Origin: DATGEP01 sp035310125
Lineage (GTDB): Bacteria > Chloroflexota > Ktedonobacteria > Ktedonobacterales > JADMIN01
NCBI GenBank assembly: GCA_035310125.1
Contig: DATGEP010000126.1
Span: 1-5,009 of the forward strand
Direction of reading: 5' to 3'
Length of the DNA: 5,009 bases
Both the position numbers and the translations under genes were made by a program. The notes under the pieces were generated by a model, which was not told the DNA's origin, did not search any database, and saw nothing but the letters and a program-made list of their open reading frames with translations. Positions 1 through 5,009 of this stretch are shown here, in pieces (within the stretch, counting starts at the first letter, position 1; each line of letters starts with the position of its first letter).

Positions 1-17
1 CTGTATACAATATACAG
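1..17. repeat. Perfect inverted repeat, possible operator
   Basis: Two 7-base arms (CTGTATA and TATACAG) flank a 3-base centre (CAA). The repeat is AT-rich in an otherwise GC-rich window and contains TACAAT (6-11), a five-of-six match to a sigma-70 -10 box whose -35 would lie outside the window. A palindrome over a -10 box is a typical repressor operator arrangement. It resembles an E. coli-type LexA box (CTG-N10-CAG) but is one base longer (N11), so I do not call it a LexA site. The repeat itself is certain; its function is inferred. Confidence 0.4.
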
Positions 18-29
18 AATTTAAGGAGT

Positions 30-176
30 GTGAGTCAACCTCATGATGCTTCCAACGGTGGCCACAAACCGGCACGGATTGGGTATATACTGAACGGCGA
101 CGACGATCACCGAGCCGTCATTTCACGCATTTCGGCGGCGCGTGGCGGGTCTCGACAAGAGGGAGTGGCAAGATAA
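30..176 (+). other. Short open frame ending in a TAATG overlap with the DksA-like gene
   Basis: A frame read from GTG at 30 gives 48 codons and stops at TAA 174-176, sharing the A of the ATG at 176 (TAATG), an arrangement typical of translational coupling. The frame has no stop upstream and stays open to the left edge of the window, so it could also be the tail of a longer gene. Against coding: AAGGAG at 23-28 is only one base from the GTG, third codon positions are less GC-rich than in the genes here, and the peptide (starting SQPHDASNGGHKPARIGY) is not recognised. A second mini-frame, ATG at 43 to TGA at 93 (16 codons), lies within it. Most likely this is untranslated leader. Confidence 0.12.
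86..91 (+). promoter_or_regulatory. Possible -10 box of the DksA-like gene
   Basis: TATACT lies within a short AT-rich patch (GGTATATACT) 85 bases before the ATG at 176, which would give a leader of roughly 75-80 bases. The -35 position is poor: GCCACA at 61-66 matches only the ACA half when the -10 is taken as TATATA at 84-89. No extended TG motif is present. The call rests mainly on the -10 match and its position. Confidence 0.25.
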
Positions 177-541
177 TGAGCGAAACCTTGACCCCTGAAG
201 TGCTGGCTGAGCTGCGCCGCGCGCTCGTACGAAAACGCCGCGCACTGCGAGCTTCGCTGCATTTGCCCGATCAAATCGGTGAAGATGCTGATATCACGGG
301 CGATGAGGGCGATGCCAGCGTAGATCTCGAAGAGGTAGATGTCGAAGCTGGCGAGGCGGACAACACACGCATTCAGCTTGCCAACGTGGAGCACGCGCTC
401 GCGAAATTCGCCTTGGGAACCTACGGCATCTGCGAAGAGTGCGGCCGGCCCATTCCGCTCGCGCGCCTGCGCGCCCTTCCTGAGGCACGCTACGACGTGG
501 AGCATCAGGCGGAGGTGGAGGCGCGCCAGCAGCAAGGATAA
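176..541 (+). CDS. DksA/TraR-family protein with an altered (C2DH) zinc finger
   Basis: This 121-aa protein belongs to the DksA/TraR group, whose members insert a coiled-coil into the secondary channel of RNA polymerase and alter transcription initiation, often with ppGpp. Residues 5-80 are largely helical and charged, as expected for the coiled-coil. Tip acids D43 and D46 lie exactly 40 residues (D46 to C86) before the first finger cysteine, matching E. coli DksA D74 to C114. The finger GICEECGRPIP carries C86 and C89, and the usual spacing of 17 then leads to D107 and H110 (RYDVEHQ), where the family normally has CxxC. Metal binding may therefore be Cys2-Asp-His, weakened or lost; cysteine-poor DksA paralogues are known. 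The protein is shorter than DksA (151 aa). AGAGGGAG (158-165) precedes the ATG by 10 bases. It faces the minus-strand genes. The family is secure; the regulatory effect is inferred. Confidence 0.88.
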   Translation: MSETLTPEVLAELRRALVRKRRALRASLHLPDQIGEDADITGDEGDASVDLEEVDVEAGEADNTRIQLANVEHALAKFALGTYGICEECGRPIPLARLRALPEARYDVEHQAEVEARQQQG

Positions 542-552
542 GCGTAACGTCA

Positions 553-600
553 GCGCGGGCGCGACACGCGATGCTTTCCTCCCGTCGCCTTCTCCCGCGC
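553..600 (+). other. Nested GC-rich hairpin after the DksA-like gene
   Basis: An outer 7-bp stem pairs GCGCGGG (553-559) with CCCGCGC (594-600). An inner 5-bp stem pairs GCGAC (561-565) with GTCGC (584-588), with a 5-base bulge on the right side. It begins 12 bases after the plus-strand stop codon. No T-run follows on the plus strand, so it is not a canonical intrinsic terminator. It could still slow polymerase or protect the 3' end of the mRNA. Stems of this size can occur by chance at this GC content. Confidence 0.25.
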
Positions 601-608
601 GAGCCAGC

Positions 609-646
609 AAAAAAGCGCCCGGTAGATACATGTCATCCACCGGGCG
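609..646 (-). terminator. Intrinsic terminator of the minus-strand membrane protein gene
   Basis: Read on the minus strand, CGCCCGGT (639-646) pairs perfectly over 8 bp with ACCGGGCG (616-623) around a 15-base loop. One C and then six T (609-614) follow directly. The loop can pair three further bases (625-627 with 635-637). It starts about 21 bases beyond the stop codon of the 668-1015 gene, the expected place for a rho-independent terminator. On the plus strand the same hairpin is not followed by a T-run, so termination should be one-directional. Confidence 0.85.
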
Positions 647-667
647 TGTCATCGTAGCAGCGAGCGT

Positions 668-1015
668 CTACCGCGTATACATGTTCGCGCCCGACATTCC
701 ATTAGCTTCGTTGCCAACGCCGATGGCGACAAAGATAGCGAACGCCTCGATGAGGATGCCGAGCGGAATCCAGAGCCAGAGCTGCGTATCGCGCGCAGTC
801 TGATCCAGAATCAGGATCATGACGATGATGCCGCCCGACGCGATAGGTAGCGACAGGCACAGCAGAAAGATCGCGATTTTACTCAGCATCTGCAGGAGCG
901 GATGGCTATAATTCTTCGGCGCCTGATAGCCCTGGCCGGGACCGGCCTTTGGAATCTGAACAAACACCCGCTCCGGCGTGGCGCTCGTCGTGGGGGTAGG
1001 AGCTTCGGTACTCAT
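668..1015 (-). CDS. Small protein with two membrane segments, function unknown
   Basis: This 115-aa protein is not recognised. Residues 1-40 form a polar, Pro/Thr/Gly-rich, probably disordered stretch (STEAPTPTTSATPERVF). Two hydrophobic helices follow, at about 46-70 (rich in I, L and V, with CLSLP in the middle) and 79-100 (starting LWLWIPLG, with E90 inside the membrane region). A short DQTARDTQ loop joins them and the tail ends NMYTR. A hairpin topology with both ends on the same side of the membrane is expected; there is no cleavable signal peptide. I chose the ATG at 1015: GAGGA lies 10 bases upstream, and the GTG at 1102 would fall inside the promoter at 1082-1110. Its own promoter and terminator suggest it can be expressed alone, although read-through from the ligase gene upstream is possible. 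It could be a small integral membrane protein of energy or transport metabolism, but nothing specific shows this. Confidence 0.72.
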   Translation of the reverse strand: MSTEAPTPTTSATPERVFVQIPKAGPGQGYQAPKNYSHPLLQMLSKIAIFLLCLSLPIASGGIIVMILILDQTARDTQLWLWIPLGILIEAFAIFVAIGVGNEANGMSGANMYTR

Positions 1016-1081
1016 AACAGGTCTATCCTCATCCTCTGGCGACGCGACGCGGCACAGGTCGCACGCTCGCACACTCTCTGA

Positions 1082-1110
1082 AGTGTAGGGCGCTCGTCTC
1101 ACGCCGTCAA
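1082..1110 (-). promoter_or_regulatory. Sigma-70-type promoter for the small membrane protein
   Basis: On the minus strand, TTGACG (1105-1110) and TACACT (1082-1087) are separated by exactly 17 bases. The -35 matches the consensus at five of six positions and the -10 at four of six. Transcription would start near 1075 and give a leader of about 60 bases before the ATG at 1015. The -35 begins only three bases after the ligase stop codon (1114-1116). A 5-bp inverted repeat (ACACT 1071-1075, AGTGT 1082-1086) overlaps the -10 and could bind a regulator, although it is short enough to be chance. Confidence 0.6.
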
Positions 1111-1113
1111 GAG

Positions 1114-2790
1114 TTATTCCCGCGCCGCTTTCCGCTCACGCTCGCGGTCTCGCAGCTCCACTCGCCGGATCTTGCCGCTAATCGTCTTCGGCAGCTCCGT
1201 CACGAATTCGATCTCGCGCGGATACTTGTAGGGCGCCGTCACCATCTTGACGTGCTCCTGTAGCTCCACCGCCAGCGCCTCGCTTGCCGTGTAGCCAGGC
1301 GCCAGAATGACAAACGCCTTTACGATCTCGCCGCGCATCGGATCAGGCGTTGCCACCACCGCCGACTCCACCACCGCCGGATGCTCCACCAGCGCGCTCT
1401 CCACCTCGAACGGCCCGATACGGTAGCCCGCCGAGATAATCACATCGTCGGCGCGACCGACAAACCAGAAGTAGCCGTCAGCGTCGCGGTATGCCCGGTC
1501 GCCGGTCAGATACCACTCACCCTTGAACGACCGCTCCATCGCTTCGGCATTGCGCCAGTACTCCTGGAACAATCCTAGCGGCCGGTTGGGCTTGACGCGA
1601 ATGGCGATGTCGCCCTCTTGATTCGGCCCCACTTCCAGGCCGTCGTTGTCTATCACCGCCAGATCGAAGCCCGGCGACGGCTTGCCCATCGAGCCGGGGC
1701 GCACCTCTTCAGTGGGAAAGTTGCCGCAGATCAGCACCGTCTCCGTTTGCCCGTACCCGTCGCGAATCGTCAGCCCCGTTCCCGCGCGCCATGCGTCAAT
1801 CACCTCCGGGTTGAGCGGCTCGCCCGCGCCGACACAATGCCGCAGTGCCGGGAACGTATACCGCTTGAGGTCTTCCTGCACCATCAGGCGATAAGCCGTC
1901 GGCGGGGCGCAGAACGTCGAGATAGGATACTTCGCCAGCAGCTCCAGCGTTTCGCTCGCGTTGAACTTGCCGCGCGCGTCCTGAATGAACAGCGCCGCGC
2001 CGTTGCCCCATGGCCCGTAGAAGTTGCTCCACGCCGCCTTCGCCCAGCCCGTCTCCGAAAGGTTCCAGTGCAGATCGTCCGGCGTCAGGTCCAGCCAGTA
2101 GCGTCCTGTCACGAGCGTGTGGCCCATCGGATAGCTGGCGTGCGTATGCAGCACCATCTTTGGATATCCCACCGTGCCACTCGTGAAATAGATCAGGCAG
2201 GGATCGCTCGCGACTGTCCGCCGCCCATACCAGACTGGCGACGCGACATCCACCGCCGGATGGTAGCCAACGCAGCCATCGGGACACACTGCGCCTGGTT
2301 CGCCCACCACCACCGCCGCGCGAATCGTCGGGCACTGCGCCCGCACCTGTGCCAGCTTCTCAGCGCCGCTCACGTCCGTCACCAGCGCCACCGCCTCCGC
2401 GATTTCCGCCCGGTACTGAATATCCTTTGGCGTCAGCAGTGTGGTGCAAGGAATACTCACGGCGCCCAGCTTCATTAAGCCGAGCATCGTCTCCCACCAC
2501 TCCGGCACACGCGGCAGCATCACCAGCACCCGCTCGCCCTTCTGGATGCCCAGCTTCTCCAGCGCATTAGCGACCCGGCTGCTCTGCTCGTCGAAATCCA
2601 CGAACGTGTACCGTTCCTCACGCCCGTCCGGCCCAATCCACAGCATCGCCAGCTTGCCGGAATCCTCCGCCCAGTGCCCAATCGTATCTATGGCGAAGTT
2701 GTAGTCAGGCGGCACCTCCCACGAGAACTCGCGCCGCGCCTGCTGATAATTGGTCATATTGTGTTCGCTCGCCTGATCCGCTGCCGACAT
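1114..2790 (-). CDS. Acyl-CoA synthetase, medium-chain (ACSM-like) AMP-binding family
   Basis: This 558-aa cytoplasmic enzyme should convert a carboxylic acid, ATP and CoA to acyl-CoA, AMP and pyrophosphate. Its length is normal for the family. Visible motifs: P-loop TSGTVGYPK (203-211), the aromatic YGQTET motif (346-351), TGD (429-431), GRADDVI (445-451), hinge region SAGYRIGPFEVE (453-464), and LPKTISGKIRR with catalytic Lys540. The N-terminal stretch (TNYQQARREFSWEVP, then LVMLPRVPEWW) and the end (HVKMVTAPYKYPREIEF) closely resemble mammalian ACSM and archaeal medium-chain synthetases, which use medium-chain, branched or aromatic acids. Substrate choice cannot be read here. V207 replaces the usual Thr/Ser of the P-loop. 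I chose the ATG at 2790 because GAGGG sits 5 bases upstream; ATG 2757 has a weaker site, and the frame stays open upstream to a GTG at 2994 without a good site. The gene is probably transcribed from the gap upstream of it (2791-3094). Confidence 0.93.
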   Translation of the reverse strand: MSAADQASEHNMTNYQQARREFSWEVPPDYNFAIDTIGHWAEDSGKLAMLWIGPDGREERYTFVDFDEQSSRVANALEKLGIQKGERVLVMLPRVPEWWETMLGLMKLGAVSIPCTTLLTPKDIQYRAEIAEAVALVTDVSGAEKLAQVRAQCPTIRAAVVVGEPGAVCPDGCVGYHPAVDVASPVWYGRRTVASDPCLIYFTSGTVGYPKMVLHTHASYPMGHTLVTGRYWLDLTPDDLHWNLSETGWAKAAWSNFYGPWGNGAALFIQDARGKFNASETLELLAKYPISTFCAPPTAYRLMVQEDLKRYTFPALRHCVGAGEPLNPEVIDAWRAGTGLTIRDGYGQTETVLICGNFPTEEVRPGSMGKPSPGFDLAVIDNDGLEVGPNQEGDIAIRVKPNRPLGLFQEYWRNAEAMERSFKGEWYLTGDRAYRDADGYFWFVGRADDVIISAGYRIGPFEVESALVEHPAVVESAVVATPDPMRGEIVKAFVILAPGYTASEALAVELQEHVKMVTAPYKYPREIEFVTELPKTISGKIRRVELRDRERERKAARE

Positions 2791-3094
2791 CGTCGCCCTC
2801 ACTTCATCGTGTGGAGATACCATACGTCGCGTCCGCCGCGCGAACACGCAGGACCCCCGGCGATTGTGCGCGGCGCCGCTCTTCTTGCCGAAAAGTATAC
2901 GCCGCGCGCCAGAAGCGCGCCAGCCAATGAAGTGGTGCGCTGTCGACCGCGCAGTTGGCGCCGCAATCGAGACGTCCGCGAAGGTAACCGTCACTGGTCG
3001 TTGTGGTTGCGTGACCTTGCGGGCAAATGCTTCCCGCGACTCATCCCGGTCCCACGTCAGTCGTGGTGATGCTATGTCTCACGACGAGACGCCA
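2791..3094. other. Non-coding gap between NTF2-like and acyl-CoA synthetase genes
   Basis: I see no convincing gene in these 304 bases. The synthetase frame is open up to 2994, but that stretch is Arg/Ala/Ser-rich, lacks a good ribosome binding site and does not resemble the family's N-terminus. Plus-strand frames here look like GC-driven chance. The stretch holds a candidate -10 with tandem repeats (2894-2923). Near the NTF2-like stop lie small overlapping inverted repeats: GTCTC/GAGAC (3076-3090), GTCGTG/CACGAC (3060-3085) and CCACG/CGTGG (3052-3066). None is followed by a T-run on the minus strand, so they are at best weak terminators or mRNA 3'-end structures. Confidence 0.5.
2894..2923 (-). 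promoter_or_regulatory. Candidate activator-dependent promoter with 11-bp direct repeats
   Basis: On the minus strand TATACT (2894-2899) is a five-of-six -10 match, about 100 bases before the synthetase start. The expected -35 (about 2917-2922, TGGCGC) is poor. Two identical 9-base repeats, CTGGCGCGC on the minus strand (2915-2923 and 2904-2912), lie just upstream of the -10 at a period of 11 bases, about one helical turn. A weak -35 covered by 11-bp direct repeats recalls sites for OmpR/PhoB-type response regulators. The repeats are real, but GC-rich repeats of this size can arise by chance. Confidence 0.25.
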
Positions 3095-3481
3095 TCAAGT
3101 CTCATCTGCCGCACTCAGCCCACCCGCCGACAGCGCCTCACCCAGATCGTCGTACCGCGCAAACTTCACGACGCGCTGGCTGCCTGTTTGAAACAGTGAT
3201 GCCAGTTTACGCTCGCCGGTGACCTCACCGGTCTCCAGTGAGCGCCAGACTCCGCGCTGCTCCAACACGACGGTATCTCCGCGTGCGAAGGTGCGTAGTG
3301 TCTCCAGCGTCAGGCCCGCCCGGCCCATCCAGTCGCGCAGTAGTTGGCTGCCCCGGCCGGAGCCGCGCGGACCGCCCACCTCGATCTCCTCATCGGAGAG
3401 CGCGACGAGACGCTCGATATCCTGCGCGTTCGCCGCTGCCACCCACGCATTCACAATCTCGATAGGATGAGTTTGCGGCAT
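3095..3481 (-). CDS. NTF2-like / SnoaL-like family protein
   Basis: This 128-aa protein has the pattern of the NTF2-like superfamily (SnoaL-like or nuclear transport factor 2 family annotation). An N-terminal helix pair (IEIVNAWVAAANAQDIERLVALSDEEIEV, residues 7-35) carries the typical 'N-x-x-D' helix-to-strand turn. A loop and helix (GSQLLRDWMGRAG, 44-56) come next, then beta strands, including GDTVVLEQRGVWR (68-80) and RKLASLFQTGSQRVVKFARYDD (91-112). The fold is a cone with a small-molecule pocket and serves isomerases, cyclases, hydratases and binding proteins, so the family does not give a reaction. It is cytosolic; no signal peptide is seen. GGAGG four bases before the ATG at 3481 makes the start secure, even though the frame extends upstream. 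It follows the small helical gene by 11 bases and is probably translationally coupled to it. A role beside CoA ligases, for example acting on a CoA ester, is inferred. Confidence 0.8.
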   Translation of the reverse strand: MPQTHPIEIVNAWVAAANAQDIERLVALSDEEIEVGGPRGSGRGSQLLRDWMGRAGLTLETLRTFARGDTVVLEQRGVWRSLETGEVTGERKLASLFQTGSQRVVKFARYDDLGEALSAGGLSAADET

Positions 3482-3485
3482 CTCT

Positions 3486-3490
3486 CCTCC
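3486..3490 (-). promoter_or_regulatory. Strong Shine-Dalgarno of the NTF2-like gene
   Basis: On the minus strand GGAGGAGAG runs directly into the ATG at 3481, with GGAGG at 3486-3490. It lies wholly in the 11-base space between the stop of the small helical gene (TAG, 3493-3495) and this ATG. It fixes the start codon and supports a shared transcript with the gene upstream. Confidence 0.8.
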
Positions 3491-3492
3491 GT

Positions 3493-3699
3493 CTACACAC
3501 CAACCTGATACAATTGCTCGAATTGCAAGTCCAGATCGTTCGTGGCCTGCCACATACACGCCAGCGCCTTGCGCACGTTGCGCGCGGCGCAAGGCGGTAG
3601 GTCATCGCGCTCGGCCAGGCGCTTCAGCGCGTCATACGTCGCCAGTATCTCGCTCTCCGCCTCGGTCAGCGACTTTCCCAACAGATCAGTGCTCGCCAT
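3493..3699 (-). CDS. Small helical protein, function unknown
   Basis: I do not recognise this protein. From the ATG at 3699 it has 68 aa. It appears almost all helical: a first amphipathic stretch (LTEAESEILATYDALKRLAE, 11-30), a turn (RDDLPPCAARN, 31-41) and a second helix (VRKALACMWQATNDLDLQF, 42-60), with two Cys (37 and 48). This suggests a helical hairpin that may oligomerise or bind a partner. GGGGTG five bases upstream is a fair ribosome binding site. The frame stays open, so ATG at 3720 (75 aa), ATG at 3729 or GTG at 3765 (90 aa) are alternatives; none has a better site. The 11-base spacing to the NTF2-like gene argues that it is real. A 14-base inverted repeat (3723-3736) lies just upstream. 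It sits 110 bases after the PaaK-like gene and is probably in its operon. Confidence 0.6.
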   Translation of the reverse strand: MASTDLLGKSLTEAESEILATYDALKRLAERDDLPPCAARNVRKALACMWQATNDLDLQFEQLYQVGV

Positions 3700-3722
3700 C
3701 GCTACACCCCGCTCTTTCATAT

Positions 3723-3736
3723 CATCCATGTGGATG
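3723..3736. repeat. 14-base inverted repeat before the small helical gene
   Basis: Perfect 6-base arms CATCCA (3723-3728) and TGGATG (3731-3736) flank a 2-base centre. It lies 24-37 bases before the favoured ATG at 3699 and overlaps an alternative ATG at 3729. It could be a compact operator, or an mRNA hairpin affecting start choice. It could also be coding sequence if the gene starts further upstream. The repeat is certain; any role is speculative. Confidence 0.3.
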
Positions 3737-3809
3737 CCATCGCGCACCCAGCCGGACTTCAGCACATCTCGCGCCCCGTGCGCCGGCCTTTGCTTGGTAA
3801 CCGCGAATC

Positions 3810-5009
3810 TCAGTTTGTCGTATACGTCGCGACCGGACGGCCATCTACCAGCCGCTTCGCTTTCAGCTCGAAGCGCGGCAGGCTGCCCGCCTCCATGCGC
3901 TCGACATTGAAACGCAGATTCTCGTGCGCGATACTCAATTCGTGGGTCAGCTCATCCCGTAGCTGGGGCCATTCACTCTCGCGTCCCGGCTTCATCTCCA
4001 CCTTGATCGTTATCTCGTCGCGAATGTCCTCTTTGCGCCAAAGGTAAATCTGGAACTCATCTACACCATCGTGCTCGCGGACAATCGCCTCCACCGCGCG
4101 TGGGTACACATTCGTGCCGCGAATCAGCTTCATGTCATCCCAGCGCCCGCGAATGCCACCGTCATAGATATCGCCGGTGCGGCCACAATCGCACGCTGTG
4201 TGCGGCACCTTTAGCACCATATCTTTCGTCCGGTAGCGCAGGACGGGAATGAAGCCGCGTCCGAATGAGGTCACGACGCGCTCGCCCAGCTCGCCGTAGC
4301 CGACCGGATCGCCCGTTGCGGGATTGATGACCTCCTCGATGTAGTGATCCTCGATGATGTGTGTGCCGCCGGGCTGGTTGGCGCACTCGAAGATCATGAT
4401 GGTACCCAGCTCCGTCATACCCGCCGTGTCGCCGCACTTCGCGCCCCAGGCATCCTCAAGCTGACGCTTGACCGCCGGAATGGAGCCCGCCGGCTCACCG
4501 GAGAGCAGCACCTTGTTCACTTTGCTGTCGCGCGCCAGGTCAATGCCCATTTCCGTCGCCTGCTGCCACATGCGCAACGCATACGTCGGCGTCGAGCAGA
4601 CCGTCGTGACGCCCATCTCCACGATCTGCTTCACCCGCTGCTCCGTTGTCTGCGCGCCACCGGGAATGACCAGTGCGCCGATCTTCTCGCAGGCGTAGTG
4701 CGCGCCCCAGAATCCGATGAATGCCCCATAGCCGAAGGCGAAGTACACGATATCCTCCGGCCGCACGCCGAAGCCCCAGAACCCATAACACCACATCTCC
4801 GCGATCCACTCCCAATCCTTCATGCTATCTAGCACGCGAATGGGGGTGCGCCCGCTCGTGCCCGAAGTGAGGTGATATCGTATCGCATGCGCGGCATCGG
4901 TCGTCGGCAGATTCCCAAAATGCGGAGTCTCGCTAATAGAGGCCATCCACTCCTCGCGCGTCATGTATGGAAGGCGGCGCAGATCGTCCAGCGTCCGCAG
5001 CTGCTCCGG
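3810..5009 (-). CDS. PaaK-like phenylacetate-CoA ligase family protein (5' end outside window)
   Basis: This adenylate-forming enzyme would join an aryl or arylalkyl carboxylic acid to CoA through an acyl-AMP, as PaaK does at the start of phenylacetate breakdown. The frame is open to the window edge (PEQLRTLDDLRRLPY precedes the Met at 4964, matching the family's 'sledLrkLPf' region), so the first few dozen residues are missing and no start is visible. Counting from that Met: P-loop TSGTSGRTP (33-41), STPTYAL (124-130), SGEP (155-158), AGMTE (181-185), FEC (192-194), HIIEDHYIEEVINP (202-215), RYRTKD (243-248), CDCGRTGD (258-265), GRWDDM (273-278), RGTNVYP (282-288) and the end LPRFELKAKR with the likely catalytic Lys368. 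Departures from the usual motifs are K247 for Gly in TGD, and AGMTE for the YGLTE-type motif. It is probably a divergent subgroup with unknown substrate. It is the first gene of the minus-strand run seen here. Confidence 0.9.
   Translation of the reverse strand, partial: PEQLRTLDDLRRLPYMTREEWMASISETPHFGNLPTTDAAHAIRYHLTSGTSGRTPIRVLDSMKDWEWIAEMWCYGFWGFGVRPEDIVYFAFGYGAFIGFWGAHYACEKIGALVIPGGAQTTEQRVKQIVEMGVTTVCSTPTYALRMWQQATEMGIDLARDSKVNKVLLSGEPAGSIPAVKRQLEDAWGAKCGDTAGMTELGTIMIFECANQPGGTHIIEDHYIEEVINPATGDPVGYGELGERVVTSFGRGFIPVLRYRTKDMVLKVPHTACDCGRTGDIYDGGIRGRWDDMKLIRGTNVYPRAVEAIVREHDGVDEFQIYLWRKEDIRDEITIKVEMKPGRESEWPQLRDELTHELSIAHENLRFNVERMEAGSLPRFELKAKRLVDGRPVATYTTN

Noticed and set aside
1..17. 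LexA (SOS) box
   Set aside because: Half-sites CTGT and ACAG match the E. coli type, but the spacing is one base too long and E. coli-type boxes are not expected in this probable lineage.
107..652. 181-codon minus-strand open frame opposite the DksA-like gene
   Set aside because: It is antisense to a clear family member over most of its length, runs through the terminator and has no recognisable domain. It is a GC-driven shadow frame.
1618..2478. 286-codon plus-strand open frame opposite the acyl-CoA synthetase
   Set aside because: It is Arg- and His-rich, with no domain, and fully antisense to a gene with every expected family motif.
2791..2994. N-terminal extension of the acyl-CoA synthetase up to GTG at 2994
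   Set aside because: The extra 68 residues do not resemble the family, lack a ribosome binding site, and would include the candidate promoter. The ATG at 2790 has GAGGG 5 bases upstream.
3052..3090. Overlapping small inverted repeats after the NTF2-like gene as a terminator
   Set aside because: Stems are only 5-6 bp, mutually exclusive, and not followed by a T-run on the minus strand.
3482..3592. N-terminal extension of the NTF2-like protein up to 3592
   Set aside because: It would overlap the small helical gene, and the strong GGAGG before the ATG at 3481 clearly marks the start.
4344..4832. 162-codon plus-strand open frame opposite the PaaK-like gene
   Set aside because: Composition is typical of a complement frame of a GC-rich gene, and the opposite strand carries conserved ligase motifs.

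Overview
This is a GC-rich bacterial window with one small regulator-like gene on the plus strand, facing a run of five genes on the minus strand. No marker gene fixes the taxonomy. A short DksA/TraR-type protein, an ACSM-type acyl-CoA ligase and a PaaK-like ligase together would fit Chloroflexota or another GC-rich soil or thermophilic lineage. That placement is a weak inference. No RNA genes, CRISPR arrays, insertion sequences or phage genes are visible.

Plus strand, left end (1-541): an AT-rich leader with a perfect 7-bp inverted repeat at the window edge comes first. It is followed by a 121-aa DksA/TraR-family protein whose four-cysteine zinc finger has become Cys-Cys-Asp-His. The tip acidic pair keeps the same distance from the finger as in E. 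coli DksA.

Convergent gap (542-667): it contains a good intrinsic terminator for the minus-strand genes and a second, GC-rich nested hairpin.

Minus strand, in order of transcription (right to left): (1) a PaaK-like phenylacetate-CoA ligase family protein, cut at its N-terminus by the window edge; (2) a small, helical, unrecognised protein of about 68 aa; (3) a 128-aa NTF2/SnoaL-like protein with a strong ribosome binding site 11 nt after the previous stop; (4) a 304-nt non-coding gap with a possible promoter and 11-bp-spaced direct repeats; (5) a 558-aa acyl-CoA synthetase very like the medium-chain (ACSM) group; (6) a 115-aa protein with two membrane segments, preceded by a convincing sigma-70-type promoter just after the ligase stop codon, and closed by the terminator.

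Taken together, two adenylate-forming CoA ligases of different families lie near each other on the same strand. This suggests a locus for activating carboxylic acids (fatty, aryl or arylalkyl) to CoA thioesters, with the NTF2-like protein as a possible accessory enzyme or binding protein. The true substrates cannot be read from the sequence. I do not see clear evidence for a new multi-gene system. The most distinctive items are the altered zinc finger and the unrecognised small helical protein coupled to the NTF2-like gene.
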